From Silene latifolia (lineage: Eukaryota > Streptophyta > Magnoliopsida > Caryophyllales > Caryophyllaceae): a stretch of DNA of 64,000 bases. Below are positions 10,880 through 22,121 of this stretch, one piece after another. Location of the stretch: assembly GCF_048544455.1 (NCBI RefSeq), contig NC_133531.1, positions 63,650,099-63,714,098 of the forward strand, in the 5' to 3' direction. Both the position numbers and the translations under genes were made by a program. Below the pieces are notes generated by a model. It ran no database searches, was not told where the DNA came from, and saw only the letters and a list, made by a program, of their open reading frames with translations. The number at the start of each line of letters is the position of its first letter. Positions within the stretch are counted from its first letter, which is position 1.

Positions 10880-12322
10880 TGATACCGTCGTCAGGTACCA
10901 AAAATAAAATACCTAGTTACACTAACATAAGCTAGCAATAAGTAGGGTCGATCTCCACAGGGAGGCGGTCACTATCTACTTGTTTATTCGGTCTGTCTAC
11001 GATCACAAGATGGGGGTTTGATTGTTTTGACTAAACTAACGAGATTAAGGCAAGAGAAATACAGATAAGAGAAATTAAGCAGAGGGAAAGGAAACTAGGA
11101 TGTTGGTTCATCAATGAATGTCAATTAAATGCAGTTAAGGTCACAGATTAGTCGATGTGTCGGTCTAAGGGGCAATGAATATATCCTTCCGGTCTCAATT
11201 CGCCCTAAAGTACTATTAGCTTAGCTTCCGCCCTCACTAAAGCATTCAATTGTTCACTGCGGGTCTTACCCCTTCCAACCTTCCGGTCTAGGTCAAGGCT
11301 TACCAAAATTAAAAAGGCTAATTGTATCGATTCAAATAGCTGATTACAGTTAATAGCAACGATTAGCAACATAGACAAAAACAACAACAACAATCTGCTA
11401 ACTAATTAGCAATTAACATTCATTCATCGAATCCCCTAATCCTAACAGAGAGAAATTAGCTAGACATAAATAAGGGTAAAGGGAGAACAAATAAACATTA
11501 ATTAAATAAAAGAGAAAAGAGGGAGAGAGAATTACAAAGTAAAATCCGGCAAAGAAAGAGAAGCAGAGAAAAAGTAACGTTTACAGTGTATGGTATGATA
11601 AGAGATGATAAGTGACGTCTCCTCCTTTCCTATTTATAAGAAATAGGACTTTATTTGACCTAATAACGAAAATAGAATAAAAAACCCGAGCCCATTAGAG
11701 AAACCACTCGATCGAGCCATTTGAAACTACTCGATCGAGTAGAATTAAGCTCAAAACACTCGATCGAGCACTTTAGGTACTCGATCGAGCACTTATTAAA
11801 TAGGCACTACTCGATCGAGTAGAAAAAGGAGTCGATCGAACACAATTGTACTCGATCGAGTACTTTCCAGCGCACAATTCCTACTTCGCGCACTGAACTT
11901 CAAACGGCTGCCATTTCTTCGTTACTTGGGCAAACAGGGCGATTCCGGTGGCGTTGGAAAGCTAAGAGGACAAACTTTCATCTTAAATTGGAATAATCCG
12001 AAAGTCGGTTGTAGAACTCGAGACATAGCTCTTTAAAGTAGGCACTAGCAATTTGAAGTTCTTCCTTTACTCGCCTAGCTATCTTACTACTTTGCGCATC
12101 TCAAAATAGTAGTTTGCACGCTCCGACTCAACTCATCTCCTAAATGCATGCATAGGGACATGTATTAAGCTTGATTATGCTCCTTTCTGGTTTATACCTG
12201 TAAATAATACAAGAGAAACCAAAGTAGACAATTCGGGGGACATTTGTAACCAAACACTACACAAAATGCATTGAAATGCGTGCAAATAAAGTACAAAATA
12301 CCTATATAAAATGCACGCATCA
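10880..12322 (-). repeat. 5' LTR of element 2 (LTR2)
   Basis: Bounded by TGATACC (10880) and GCATCA (12322), an inverted terminal pair. It shares the GGTCGATCTCCACAGGGAGG block with LTR1 and LTR3. It contains array and TATA box at 11631-11860. No gene inside. Confidence 0.85.
11631..11860 (-). promoter_or_regulatory. LTR2 promoter: motif array plus TATA box
   Basis: CGATCG starts at 11709, 11732, 11761, 11782, 11812, 11833 and 11853 (spacing 23, 29, 21, 30, 21, 20). On the minus strand TTATAAATAG (11640-11631) lies about 67 bp downstream of the last motif. Confidence 0.7.
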
Positions 12323-13003
12323 GAAAATATGATGAGGAAGAGACCGCACCAACTTCTTGAACCGGCACCAAGCTTCATAAAAGTTCTCATCTGGTGCCAG
12401 CTTGAAACTTGTAATTTTTGCTCTCAGCTGATTAGAACGTTGTGGAGGAAAATTCCTTTTATAAAAAGCAAGGGCCGGAGTCTCCCAGTTAGTAATACCG
12501 GCTTCCTCTCTATCAAGATCAGTGAGCCACTCTCGGGCTCCATCGGTCAAAGAGAAAGGAAATAGGACCTCCATAATCTTCTCCTGAGTCACTCCCTTTG
12601 TAGCGGGAATGGTAGAGCAATAGTCAGTGAAAATGTCCATATGTTTACGCGGATCTTCACCCGCCACGCCTCGGTATAGGTTCCGTTCGACCAGATTGAT
12701 ATATGATGGTCAAATGTCGAACGTATTTCCATCCTCGGTCGAAAGCTTGAAACCTTTAGGAATTGAAGCCGTTGTAGGCTCCGAATGAGTTGCAATATTA
12801 GGCATTTTCACTGGACTGATAGCAGAAATAGAATTGTCTTCTTCAAAAGACGGATCTTCTGCAAATAAAAAGTTTTCTAGCTCGGGTTTAAAAGTACTCA
12901 AGGCTTCCTTTCGAATATTTCTCTGTAGTCTTTGTCTAATACGGAAGGTCCATTCTAGTTCAGGATCAGCTTGAACTAACTCTGACCTGATATACCTGGG
13001 CAT
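12323..13003 (-). pseudogene. gag N-terminal part, element 3
   Basis: Starts at ATG 13001-13003 and is in one frame until the insertion of element 2 at 12322/12323. It is closely similar to the gag of element 1, with GEDPRKHMDIFTDYC, WLTDLDRE and a FYEAWCRFKKLVRS core. An in-frame TGA at 12710-12712 replaces the arginine codon of element 1 (CGN to TGA type). The protein breaks off just after the RSLPHH motif; zinc knuckle and protease are missing. Confidence 0.8.
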
Positions 13004-13105
13004 AAACAAGACTAAAGGAAATAATTAAGAACTGTCTCAAGGAATTAAAAATTCCCTGAGACGGAGAGATAAACGAAACAAACACAGATAAATAGGCTAT
13101 TGCCT

Positions 13106-13122
13106 CCCCGACAACGGCGCCA
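13106..13122 (-). other. Primer binding site, tRNA-Asp type (element 3)
   Basis: Minus-strand TGGCGCCGTTGTCGGGG, one mismatch to the tRNA-Asp complement, five bases from LTR3. Confidence 0.8.
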
Positions 13123-13127
13123 AAATT

Positions 13128-14461
13128 TGATACGGTCGTTATGTACCAAAAATAAATACCTAAATATAACTAACAGAAGCTAGCGATAAGTAGGATCGAT
13201 CTCCACAGGGAGGCTAAGTATCTATCTGTAAGTTCGTCTATCTAGTCACAATTGGGGGTTTTAAAATTTGTTTTCTAAACTACGAAAGATATAAGGCAAG
13301 AGAAATAAAGACAAGAGCGATAAAGGCAAGAAAAAGCTAGGGTTGATCAGATAAAGAGAGATATGTCAGGATTTTGGTTCACCACGGTAGTTTACTAACT
13401 GAGTCACAAATAGCCTAGACAATCTACTGTGAGAAGGGCAAGGGAAAGGTCCTTTTGGTCTGCTATCCACCCTAGACTACTACTAATTTAACTTCCGCCC
13501 TCATTAGATAGTCTACTGTTCATAGCAGGTCTGTTCTCTCCAATCTTCCGATCCAGGAGCGAATTTAACCAGATTAAAGTTAATTAGAAGCATGCACTCA
13601 ACTAAACATATTACAGTAATATTGCTATAGGGACAGGTTCTCACAAATAAATCATCTAGCCTATTCACAACATCGTCACTTTACTACCATGGCTTCCCTA
13701 ATCCTAACATATAAGGGATAAGCTACTCATGATATCAGATTTAACAACAACTACAACAACAACAACAAATATGCTAAGGGAAGACATAATAAATAGATAA
13801 AGATTAAGCATAAACTAAACAAATCGATAACAAAAGAATAATAGAACAAGGATTAAGAGAAACAAAGTATTGGATTAAGATTAAAAGGAAGAGAAAGATT
13901 ACAGTCAAGCGAATCCGGCGTAAGGAACTAAAGTAGCCGCAGTAATTAAGAGCGAAACATTGTTTAAGAGTATAAAGAGTTGTAAAAACATAATTATAAC
14001 CTAATGACGACTTCCCTTATAAAGGGAAGTGGAAATAAACAAAAGATAAACCTAAACACGGATTAGTTAACCCGTGTAACATAACAAGTCACTCGATGAG
14101 GCTTTTTATTCCCCTCGATCGAGCACTTCTCCAGCAAAACCGTTCGATCGAGCAACTGAGGCTCTCGATCGAACACTTCCTATATAGCCCATTTCGATCG
14201 AGTATATAAACCACTCGATCAACCATCTTCAGCTGCCAAACCACTCAATCGATCATCAAATCTCCTCGATTGATTGTCTTTCACAGAGAACAGCATTGAC
14301 TTCGTCTTGACAGCTTCCTAAGACCTTCCTTCACGCTTATCGAGGTACGTCTTCTGCTCTAAATCTCCGTCTCCTCAAAATGCATGCAAAGTGGGACAAC
14401 TAAGGTACGATTCCACTATTTTTGGATCCATTTCTGATATTTAAGACAAAACAAACCAAAG
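13128..14461 (-). repeat. LTR3 of element 3, truncated at its 5' end
   Basis: Begins at TGATACGG (13128) next to the primer site and matches LTR1 in order and content until about 14461. There roughly the last 100 bp of LTR1-equivalent sequence are missing and an unrelated integrase fragment begins. An 11-bp TTTGGATCCAT occurs at 14421 and again at the junction (14462). Confidence 0.8.
14018..14275 (-). promoter_or_regulatory. LTR3 promoter: motif array plus TATA box
   Basis: Motif positions 14094, 14116, 14145, 14166, 14195, 14216, 14246 and 14267 give spacings 22, 29, 21, 29, 21, 30, 21, the cleanest alternation in the window. Several copies carry CpG-to-TpG type changes. TTATAAAG/CTTTATAA at 14018-14025 lies about 67 bp downstream on the minus strand. 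Confidence 0.7.
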
Positions 14462-14874
14462 TTTGGATCCATGATGGCAGCTCAAAGCTTGATCTTGTGA
14501 ACCTCTTGACAGGTATCTCTGGTGGTGCAGTGGGTGTTGCCTGGACATGGTCTGTGGGTTGGTCAGGATTGGGAGCCCCTGATCCAGCTCCTGTTGCAGC
14601 CTCCCCTTCTTGAAAAGGGCTTGACCTCAAGCCTGGTCCCTCTTCATCATTAGACTCTCCATAGTAAGGACTCAGGTCTGTTATATTTAATGTTCAATGC
14701 ACCCCATACTCACCAGGAAGGTCTATCTTGTAAGCATTTGGACCAATTTTCTCAATGACTTTGAAAGGACCTTCCTTAAGTGGATCCAAACAAGGTCACC
14801 TGACATGAGTTCTTTCTTCTGTTTGGGACTCTTGGCCTATTTCTTATATCTGTCATTGGCTTTCTCAATTTATC
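14462..14874 (-). pseudogene. Ty3/gypsy integrase C-terminal fragment
   Basis: The minus strand encodes, in broken frames, the C-terminal part of a gypsy polyprotein: KKELMSGDLVWIHLRK, then KVIEKIGPNAYKIDLPGEYG and LNITDLSPYYGES. A Pro-rich tail follows (within 14400-14630). This arrangement is typical of plant Ty3/gypsy integrase C-termini. The element is not one of the families described elsewhere in this window. It is cut on the right by the Sirevirus LTR and joined on the left to LTR3. Confidence 0.7.
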
Positions 14875-16477
14875 TGAAGAGTCTATCGATCCAAAATACT
14901 CAAGAGGGGGGGGGGGGTGAATTGAGGATTTAAAACTTTTTTAACTTTTTCGATTGTATGGATATAATTAATTACTTAAAGTTTATTGATTAAACTTTAA
15001 CTAATTAACTAATGATCAAGTAAGAACAAAGTAAACAAACGAACGAAAGAAAGAGACACACACGGTTTTTGAAGTGGTTCAGTTTCACAAATCGAAACCT
15101 ACGTCCACTATTCTCGATTAATAAATTTAGTACCTTTCTACGGATTACAAATTTACTAACCCAACTCGTACAACTAACTCTAGCTGTAACTCAATGAGTA
15201 CCGTTTAATACTCGAGTGACTAACTTACGCTAATAAGAAAGCACTAATGATTCTTGCAAAGGTTCACGTTAATGAACAAGTAAGAAATCTATTGAGCACT
15301 ATTATCTTATAACGATAACTTAACAAATGAATATACGAGTTTTAAAAGACACGACCTTTTGGAAATAGCAAATCGGTTTTCTGCTTGAAATACACGATTT
15401 TGCTCTTTGAAAATAAAATTAATTTTATGCTTAAGGTCTCTACTTTTAAATGTTGCAAATGCAAAGTATTTATAGGAAGGAAGGAGCAGGGCTACTCGAT
15501 TTTCACGAAACCCTAATAGCCGAAATAAGAGATATGTAAACAAATCATATCTTCTATTATTTCTTTCCTTAAAGCCATAAAGATAATAAAAAATATTCCA
15601 AAAGATAGAATATAAATTATTCTATTATCATCTTTTCCATAAATTCTAATATATGATAAGATTTTCCATAACAAGAATATCTTTATCATAAATAATATTA
15701 TCAAGTAAGATATAAAAGATATGTAAAGATATTCCTTAGAGAATAAAATCTTCACAGAATATATCTTTAGGTCACACTAAATATCACGGCTCATATGCCT
15801 CGTGACTCGTGTAAACCCTAGCTCAATAATAGATTAGAATTTAGGTTTTAGGAGTAGCTATATTAAAACCCTAATTAGTAGCATGGTCCAACTCATAAGT
15901 TGACCCAAAACGACTACTAACCAACGTTTAATATAAACCGAACTCCGCACTAAACCGGGCTTTACTTAATAAATACTTTTACTAAAACATTTAAAATAAA
16001 CATAAACAATTTTCAAAAACAATTTTGAAACAATTTAAGTCGTGTAAAATAAACTCAGCATCTCAATGTTATAGTAGAAGAGCTATAACATTGAGCTCTT
16101 TTACTAGTAATGTTATAGCTGCAAAGCTATAACTTTACCAATACAAGAAATTCACTCTTAGTTATTATTACGAGATAATCACCTATACTATTCTAATCTT
16201 CATACGAGATCTTCGATCATAGGCTACTTCTCATCCAAGCTTGATTAGTCTTTAGACGGACTTCGTCTTCTCATAATACTTGAATGAATCTTCAGATAAT
16301 TTTGATCTTCAATTGAGGCTTGACCACCATATACTTCCATCACAATTCTCTTTGTTACTTCTAATAAATAAGTCTAATCTAAAAGACTTAAACAAACGAT
16401 TATGCGCAACGAGTATATAAATTATAAAGCACCTTGACATCATCAAAACACAAACATATATACTATATGGTTCAACA
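14875..16477 (-). repeat. 3' LTR of Sirevirus-like element
   Basis: The right end is TGTTGAACC (minus) at 16477. The left end is placed at about 14875, where the integrase fragment stops; the exact base is uncertain. Near the left end is a G12 tract (14907-14919) in the common plant copia context CAATTCACCCCCC (minus). No gene inside. The AT-rich middle (15500-15760) contains many near-repeats of GATAAGATAT type. Confidence 0.65.
16062..16133. repeat. Two adjacent hairpins in the Sirevirus LTR
   Basis: CTCAATGTTATAG (16062-16074) pairs with CTATAACATTGAG (16083-16095), a 13-bp perfect inverted repeat with an 8-base loop. Immediately after, GTTATAGCT (16112-16120) pairs with AGCTATAAC (16125-16133) around a 4-base loop. 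The two hairpins share the core GTTATAG/CTATAAC. Confidence 0.85.
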
Positions 16478-16690
16478 AATTCCTTCTTTTTGATGATGGC
16501 AAGTCTCCTACAATTTTGAGTAACTATAAAGTTCCCCCTCAATATAATACCGTCATCTTAATAATAAAGATCAACGCAAGATCAAGACGATTAACATAAA
16601 ATCAAAACTTAAGGACTTTAAGAGACAATTGGTCTTGACAAGGAGCAAACTTAGGTAGATGCTTACCATGGACATTCTTTCCCCCCTCTT
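16478..16690 (-). other. Multiple polypurine tracts of Sirevirus-like element
   Basis: On the minus strand, AAAAAGAAGGAATT lies directly before the LTR start (16491-16478), TTGAGGGGGAAC at 16541-16530 and CAAGAGGGGGGAAAG at 16690-16676. Repeated tracts before the 3' LTR are a known Sirevirus feature. Confidence 0.65.
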
Positions 16691-16995
16691 GACGACATCA
16701 TCGAAAAGTTAAGAACAAATATGAAATCACTAGAATAACATAAGACGAGACAAGAGATAAAAACGATATAAAGAACAAATAAACCACACATAAACATAAG
16801 CATCTAGAAGATTAATTATCATACAAACTTAAGAAAACATGTTTGATGCCAAAGGGCCGAATAGACAACATGTTTAGAGAGGTACTTGGGCCATAATTCA
16901 GAAGTACATGCCAAAATGGGCCGAATTAAGTTTGCAAAATACACCACTAAACTGATAAAAGATACTAAAAATAGAAAGAGCTAAATGAGGCAAGG
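16691..16995. other. Spacer between env-like ORF and polypurine tracts
   Basis: AT-rich, no ORF, presumably the 3' untranslated region of the Sirevirus-like element. It contains two diverged copies of a GGGCCGAA-type stretch (16855 and 16917) and nothing else notable. Confidence 0.4.
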
Positions 16996-18608
16996 TCAAA
17001 TGTTACGGGTTTTGTACGGGTTCACATAGTCGGGACGAGTGCGATGTTCCAATGCATCAAGACGGTCAAACAAACTCCTCACGAGTTGAGCAAGACTTTG
17101 AAGACTACGTTCAAAGTTGAGAACCTTCAATGACAACGCATTTGTTGCCTCCAAAGTGAGTGATTGATCGTTCGCCATAGCCTTCCCATGCATTACCAAC
17201 GCACCTCCTTGACTTGTAAGGAAGGTAAGACGATCTCCATGTGGGAACACTTCTCCACGGATGGCCTTCAACTCCCTCTCAAAACCTGACAACCTCTTAT
17301 CTACCTCATCCATCCAAGCATAAACCCGAGTAGAATCCAAACCCGACTCCAAAGACCGTGATGGTCCAACTTGCGATAAAACTGTAGCCAAGGTAGTGAA
17401 TTGTTCCTCGAATTTTTCCATCAAGGTAGTCATAAAACTTTCCATCTTAGCATCCATAGCTCCCAAACCCGTCTCATTAGGAGCCTTTTCAACATCTTTT
17501 ACAAGCACCAATTCGGGTCCATCAACCACAAGACCCATAAGCTTAATCAACCGGTCACACATGCAATCTTTAGCACTCACACTGTAACTTGCTCTTCCCA
17601 CAACTTATTTTATCTCTAACAGCCCTGACACCCACATCCCATAAGGAAGATCGATTGTTGTGCAAAATTTCTCTTTCGTAACCGTGAGACTTGTTTGGAC
17701 AATACGGTTTAGTACAAGAATCGCTAAATTGACCTTTTGACCTTCCAACCACGAGTAAACAATTATCGCCTCATAACTTGAAACTTTGTCCCTTCCTCCC
17801 CTTCTCGGCACGATGGTGTTCCAAAGAAAATTGAGAAGGAACTTAATTTTGGCTGAGAAAGGACAGACAACAATATTACCACCATCCGACCCGACTTCCT
17901 CAAAGTACTTTTTAATTACCAATTCCTTTTAACCAACAACATTATACCACTCAAGACTCGGATTAATATCAATTGCGTCATTAGGAACCGAAAAAGCAGA
18001 GCAAAAATCCAAAACAGAGACCGTCACATCTACACCATTGACAGTCGCATGCAAGACCCTTTTCTTAATTTTCACACCAGCGAAAAACTAAAAAACCTCT
18101 ACAGGATAAATTAGACCCGAAAACTGACTAATATGACTCCATTCTTGAAAATCAAGAAAATCAATAAAAAACTTAAGAGCCGGAATAGTAGTCAACCAAG
18201 ACTTAGGATAAAACATTCCACCATGGATTAAGTAAGGCAAGACACGGGAAACAAGAACACTCTCATCATGTGTCAAACGGACTCGGTTTAGGCCTTCTCT
18301 TGTTGCGTTTTTTGAGACATCTCGGAGTAGAGTCCTCGAAACACCATTCGTAACTATAATTTCGGGTTCATCAACATCATTCCCCTCATCGACAACTACT
18401 TTGTTCTTTCCCTTAAAAGACGACGCATATTTCCCTCGGACATCGTATCGTCTCGACCGTGAAACAGAGGTGAGGACGATTGTGGGTGTGGTGAAGGAAA
18501 AGTAGGAAAATTAGGATTATGAGATGGTAGTGGTGATGGAGGATTGTTGGGGTTTCGGTGTTGTTGATGTCGGGTTGAAGAACGGGTTTTTGCATGGTGA
18601 GTATTCAT
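16996..18608 (-). pseudogene. Env-like / putative plant transposon protein of Sirevirus
   Basis: Starts at ATG 18606-18608 with a basic Ser/Pro/His-rich N-terminus. The coding sequence then runs to 16996 through several frame changes and stops. Recognisable pieces are LTHDESVLVSRVLPYLIHGG and WLTTIPALKFFIDFLDFQEW (18276-18088). The conserved core is LLNFLWNTIVPRRGGRDK and YSWLEGQKVNLAILVLN (17922-17605). The C-terminal part is probably coiled-coil (17601-16996). The core resembles the plant 'putative plant transposon protein' domain often found after RNase H in Sireviruses and called env-like by position. Its function is unknown; a role in envelope formation is not demonstrated. Confidence 0.65.
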
Positions 18609-19070
18609 GGTGATGGTGATGGTTGAGTAAAGATGGAGATGGTAATATTTTAAGAAGATTTTAGGAAAGACTAAAAGTGAGCAAGTGGGGTGGAGAACAC
18701 GACATCAAGGAGTAATTATAGTCTAGGTCTAGGTCTTTTGCAAGTGGCATAGGTGTTTTGGTAAGTATCAAATTAATGGTAAGTGATAAGATATGATAAA
18801 TAATATGATTTGTATTAAGAATAGAAGTGTAGGACGTGCGATATTGTGGAGCTATTTAGGATCAATTTGGAAAGTAAAAGATATGGTGTATCTTATATTT
18901 TGTAAAAGAATAAAGTTTTTATGCTAACAAAATTCTAAATAACAACTAGAATATATGTGATAAATATTTTCTTATAAACGAAACTATTCATGCAACGCAA
19001 TATACGGATACAGTCATACAATCTTAACTTTAACTAGTCCGTCATTAGGAAATTAAAGACATACGGAAGC
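18609..19070. other. Spacer between RNase H and env-like ORF
   Basis: About 460 bp, AT-rich, no gene seen. The plus strand contains a string of purine/thymine tracts (18750-18960). It probably contains the promoter of the env-like ORF, but I cannot point to a clear TATA box. Confidence 0.35.
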
Positions 19071-20241
19071 TTAGGGACTACTGGTTAAACCAATTTCCAA
19101 CCGTAAAGTCTCAAATCGTTCTCTAGCTAATGATTTTGTCAATATGTCTGCCCATTGTTTTTCAGTACTACAAAATTCGAGTTTTATATTCCCTTTTTAA
19201 ACATGGTCACATATAAAATGGTGTCTTATTTAAATATGCTTTGTGCGAGGATGTTGTGCGGGATTTTTAGAAATAATAATTGCACTAGTATTATCACATA
19301 AAATAGGAATACATCCTACGTCAACACCATAATCACGTAATTGTTGTTTAAGCCATAATAATTGAGTACATACCAGTACTGCAGCGATATATTCGGCTTC
19401 AGCATTTGAGAGGGCGACCGAATTTTGCATATTTGAACCCCATGTAATGGTGCACGGTCCAACGAATGTGGCAACGCCTGACGTGCTGTTTCTGTCTAGA
19501 GAACATCCTGCGTAGTCAGCATCAGAATAACCAACTAGGTCAAAATTACACTCCATTGGATACCATAAATATAGCTTAGCCGTGCCAATAACATATCGTA
19601 GAATTCTTTTTACGGCTGTCATATGCGACTTTGGGAGATGATTGAAATCTTGCACACACGCATACGCTAAACATGATATTCCGTCGACTTGCAGTTAAAT
19701 ATAGCAATGACCTTATCATCCCATGGTAAGTTGTTTCATCAACTGGTTCACCATCTTCATGTAATGTCAACTTTTTATCTACAACCATCAGAGTAGGCAT
19801 AGCATGAGAATTTTCCATTCCAAACTTGCGAATCAATTCCTTGATATATTTTTATTGATGGATTTTAATGCCTTCATCGGTTTATTTTATTTGCATACCT
19901 AAGAAGAATTTCAATTCTCCCATCATACTCATTTCGAACTCGGAAGTCATCAACTCAGAAAAATACTTGAATAAGCCTCGGTTGGTCGATCCAAAAATAA
20001 TATCATCAACGTAGATTTGGACAACCAAAAGGTCAGAACCCTCGGATTTTAGAAATAGGGTGTTATCAACAGATCCTCTAATGAATCCACTGTCAAGTAG
20101 AAACTTGGATAATCTGTCATACCACGCCCTTGGTGCTTGCTTTAATCCATATAGGGCTTTGTCTAATTTGAAGATATGGTCTTCAAATTTGTTATTCTTA
20201 AATCCAGGGGGTTGTTCTACGAAGACTTCTTCCTGTAGATA
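19071..20241 (-). pseudogene. Ty1/copia RT (C-terminal) and RNase H
   Basis: Remnant of a copia polyprotein. The RT part (20241-19880) has LYGLKQAPRAWYDRLS and the catalytic IYVDDIIFGSTN. The linker (19836-19660) contains LLYLTASRRNIMFSVC. RNase H (19655-19071) has YSDADYAGC, ALSNAEAEYIAA and KNPAQHPRTKHI, then ILTKSLARERF, ending at the TAA 19071-19073. There are in-frame stops near 19885 and 19225 and a frameshift near 19655. The N-terminus is cut at 20241 by insertion of the plus-strand family 2 LTR. Confidence 0.85.
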
Positions 20242-21981
20242 TGATGTGATCATAATTAGAGCATATTTAGTCCCTGAATTAGCCTTGTTCCCGTGCTTTT
20301 TAGTGCATATTTGGGTCATTTATTGTCTTTAGTTCTTTGTTTTGAATATTCTTTTAGGTTTTGTGTCCTTGGTAGGAAAGGAGTGCAAACCTTGCATTTT
20401 CATGGCAAAATGAGGCTAAATTGATTGAATTCAATGACCAAGCATCAAGGAGAGACAAGATTATAAGGCCTTTGTACATACTATAGTAGATGGGCAATGA
20501 TGAGAACAGATCCTTGCATCCCCGAGGAAATCCCCAAGGATTTTATGAAGAAAAGGGAAGAAAAGAAGAAGAAATGAGACTGTCCAGCAATCCGTGCGGA
20601 TTGTCCTGAAGACGCCCGTCCTCCACCACCACAATCCGAGCGTCTTCACCACAAGACGCCCGGGCAGCAACACCAGAAGACACCCGACTTCTCCCAAAGA
20701 CGCCCGGGCAGAGACCGCAGAAACCGCCCGTCCCGTGCCTAAGACGCACGGATTCCCAGGCAGACAAATTCGTTTCTTCAAGCTTCAAAGAAAGATGCCC
20801 ATCCTTCCAAAAATACCGGCGTTTCCTTAAGTAGGGACTTCATCGTCATTTAAGCCCTTAGTTAACCCTAATTCCTACACCTAATCCCCACTATAAATAC
20901 CCCATTAGTCTAATTAGAAGAGCATGTTCTTCTTATCAATTCTTAGAGTAGTTAATATCAATCAAATCTCTCTTTAGTTTTGTAATCAACAATTAATCAT
21001 GTTTTAATACAAGTTTTATTTCCTTAATCTCTCTTTTGTTCATCCTTTATTTTTGGGTAATTGAAGATTATTTGGGTTATTATTGGGAGATTGACAACCT
21101 CTCAATCAAGCATCAAGTACTTCTTTTATTCTTTGCTTTATTATTGGAATCATTAGTAGGTATAAGTCTCTTAATCCCTTTTTAATTATTGCTAATTACT
21201 TTCATTTATTCATCATGTTTCACTTTGTTGGTATGATTGACAACCTTGCTATCATGTTCAACATGATAATGAGTGAGTAGTCACCTAGCTAGGGTTAATG
21301 GGTAATTAGGGGAAACCAACATGGGGAATGATTCATGCTTAAATTAATATGCTTTCATGGTTTATTTGCTTTCTTGTTATGATCTCAACTCATGCACATA
21401 TTATGTTTGATGAAATGCGAGCCTATGAATCCTTGCATTTTTTACCCATCACCTATCTCTTCAACGAGACTTGTAAGACATAAACCAACTCGAGTCTCAT
21501 TAGACCATGCATGTTGTTGAGTAGGAGAGACTAAGTCGACTTGTAGGTGTTGTACAATCTAATCGATTCGGCTCCGGGACCCAAACTTTCCTAGGATTGT
21601 AAGATATAACCCAACTCAATCCATCACAACAATAATTGCTTGCTTATAATTTGAGAACATGTTTGTATGATCAATTCCCATGATTCCCCTATGACCCCAT
21701 AACACCCTAGTGCTTTTTATCAACTGTTTACAACCCTTTTAATTCATCTTGCTTGTTTACTTTCATTGCTATTTAGTTTAGTGACCTTCTACATCAACCC
21801 CAATTGTGACACCCCTAAGACACCACTAGTTGCAATAGAAATCTCATCTCAATTCCCGTCCCTAGGGATCCGACCTTTACTTACCTCTTTACTAATTGTA
21901 GAGTTGTTCGTGAAGCTATAAATTGTGTTTTGGTCTAGGTGCTCCTAACGACAAGTTACCGAAAAGATATAGTCCCGACCA
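20242..21981 (+). repeat. 5' LTR of family 2 element
   Basis: TGATGTGATC... to ...CCGACCA, followed by AAAA and the primer site. 1740 bp, matching 51731-53469 end to end. It contains the 20/24 motif array and TATA box. ORFs within it run through the array and are not genes. Confidence 0.9.
20589..20899 (+). promoter_or_regulatory. LTR promoter of family 2: 20/24 motif array plus TATA box
   Basis: Ten-base sites of type GACGCCCGTC or TCCGAGCGTC start at 20591, 20611, 20635, 20655, 20679, 20699, 20723 and 20743. Spacings are 20, 24, 20, 24, 20, 24, 20 bp. TATAAATA follows at 20892-20899. The same array with identical spacing is in the 3' LTR. Confidence 0.75.
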
Positions 21982-21985
21982 AAAA

Positions 21986-22003
21986 TGGCGCCGTTGCCGG
22001 GGA
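21986..22003 (+). other. Primer binding site, tRNA-Asp type (family 2)
   Basis: TGGCGCCGTTGCCGGGGA, a perfect complement to the plant tRNA-Asp 3' end including CCA, four bases after the LTR end. Confidence 0.9.
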
Positions 22004-22121
22004 CGGTGTTAACTTGATTTAGATTTTCTTATATTGTTATTAGTTGTGTCTTTCTTTGCCTTGAGGAAGTAAAACTCCTCAAGGTTTGTTCTAATTGTTT
22101 TCGAGTTGTTTGATATTTTGC

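Larger units (their letters stand above)
8761..12322 (-). mobile_element. Family 1 element 2, compact non-autonomous LTR retrotransposon (left boundary uncertain)
   Basis: The 5' LTR is at 10880-12322 and the primer site at 10858-10874. A single frame runs from 10664 to 9303, followed by a motif array (9128-9209) and an AT-rich 3' region. That region has a purine-rich GGTTTAGGGAGG on the minus strand near 8930 and a T14 tract near 8807. It has no retrotransposon gag core, protease, RT or integrase. The right LTR end abuts the gag of element 3 at 12323, so it was inserted there. The left end is not defined. Confidence 0.6.
12323..14461 (-). mobile_element. Family 1 element 3, truncated (LTR3, primer site, 5' part of gag)
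   Basis: Only the 5' part remains: a truncated LTR (13128-14461), a primer site and the first 227 codons of gag. Gag is cut at 12323 by the LTR of element 2. The rest of this element is not found on the other side of element 2 within the window. Confidence 0.75.
14875..20241 (-). mobile_element. Ty1/copia Sirevirus-like element, 5' part lost
   Basis: On the minus strand, from right to left, there are RT, RNase H, an env-like ORF, multiple polypurine tracts and a 3' LTR. The order RT-RNase H-env-like and the CATCATCAAAAAG tract just before the LTR start TGTTGAACC are Sirevirus traits. Integrase, protease, gag and the 5' LTR are absent, because the family 2 LTR starts abruptly at 20242 inside the RT domain. 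Confidence 0.75.

Noticed and set aside
20461..20830. Open reading frames on both strands across the 20/24 motif array (also 51950-52319)
   Set aside because: They exist because the GC-rich array lacks stop codons. They lie in LTRs upstream of the TATA box and do not resemble known proteins.
21986..22003. Possible tRNA gene hits around tRNA-like sequences
   Set aside because: Only the 17-18 bases complementary to a tRNA 3' end are present, next to LTRs. These are primer binding sites, not tRNA genes.
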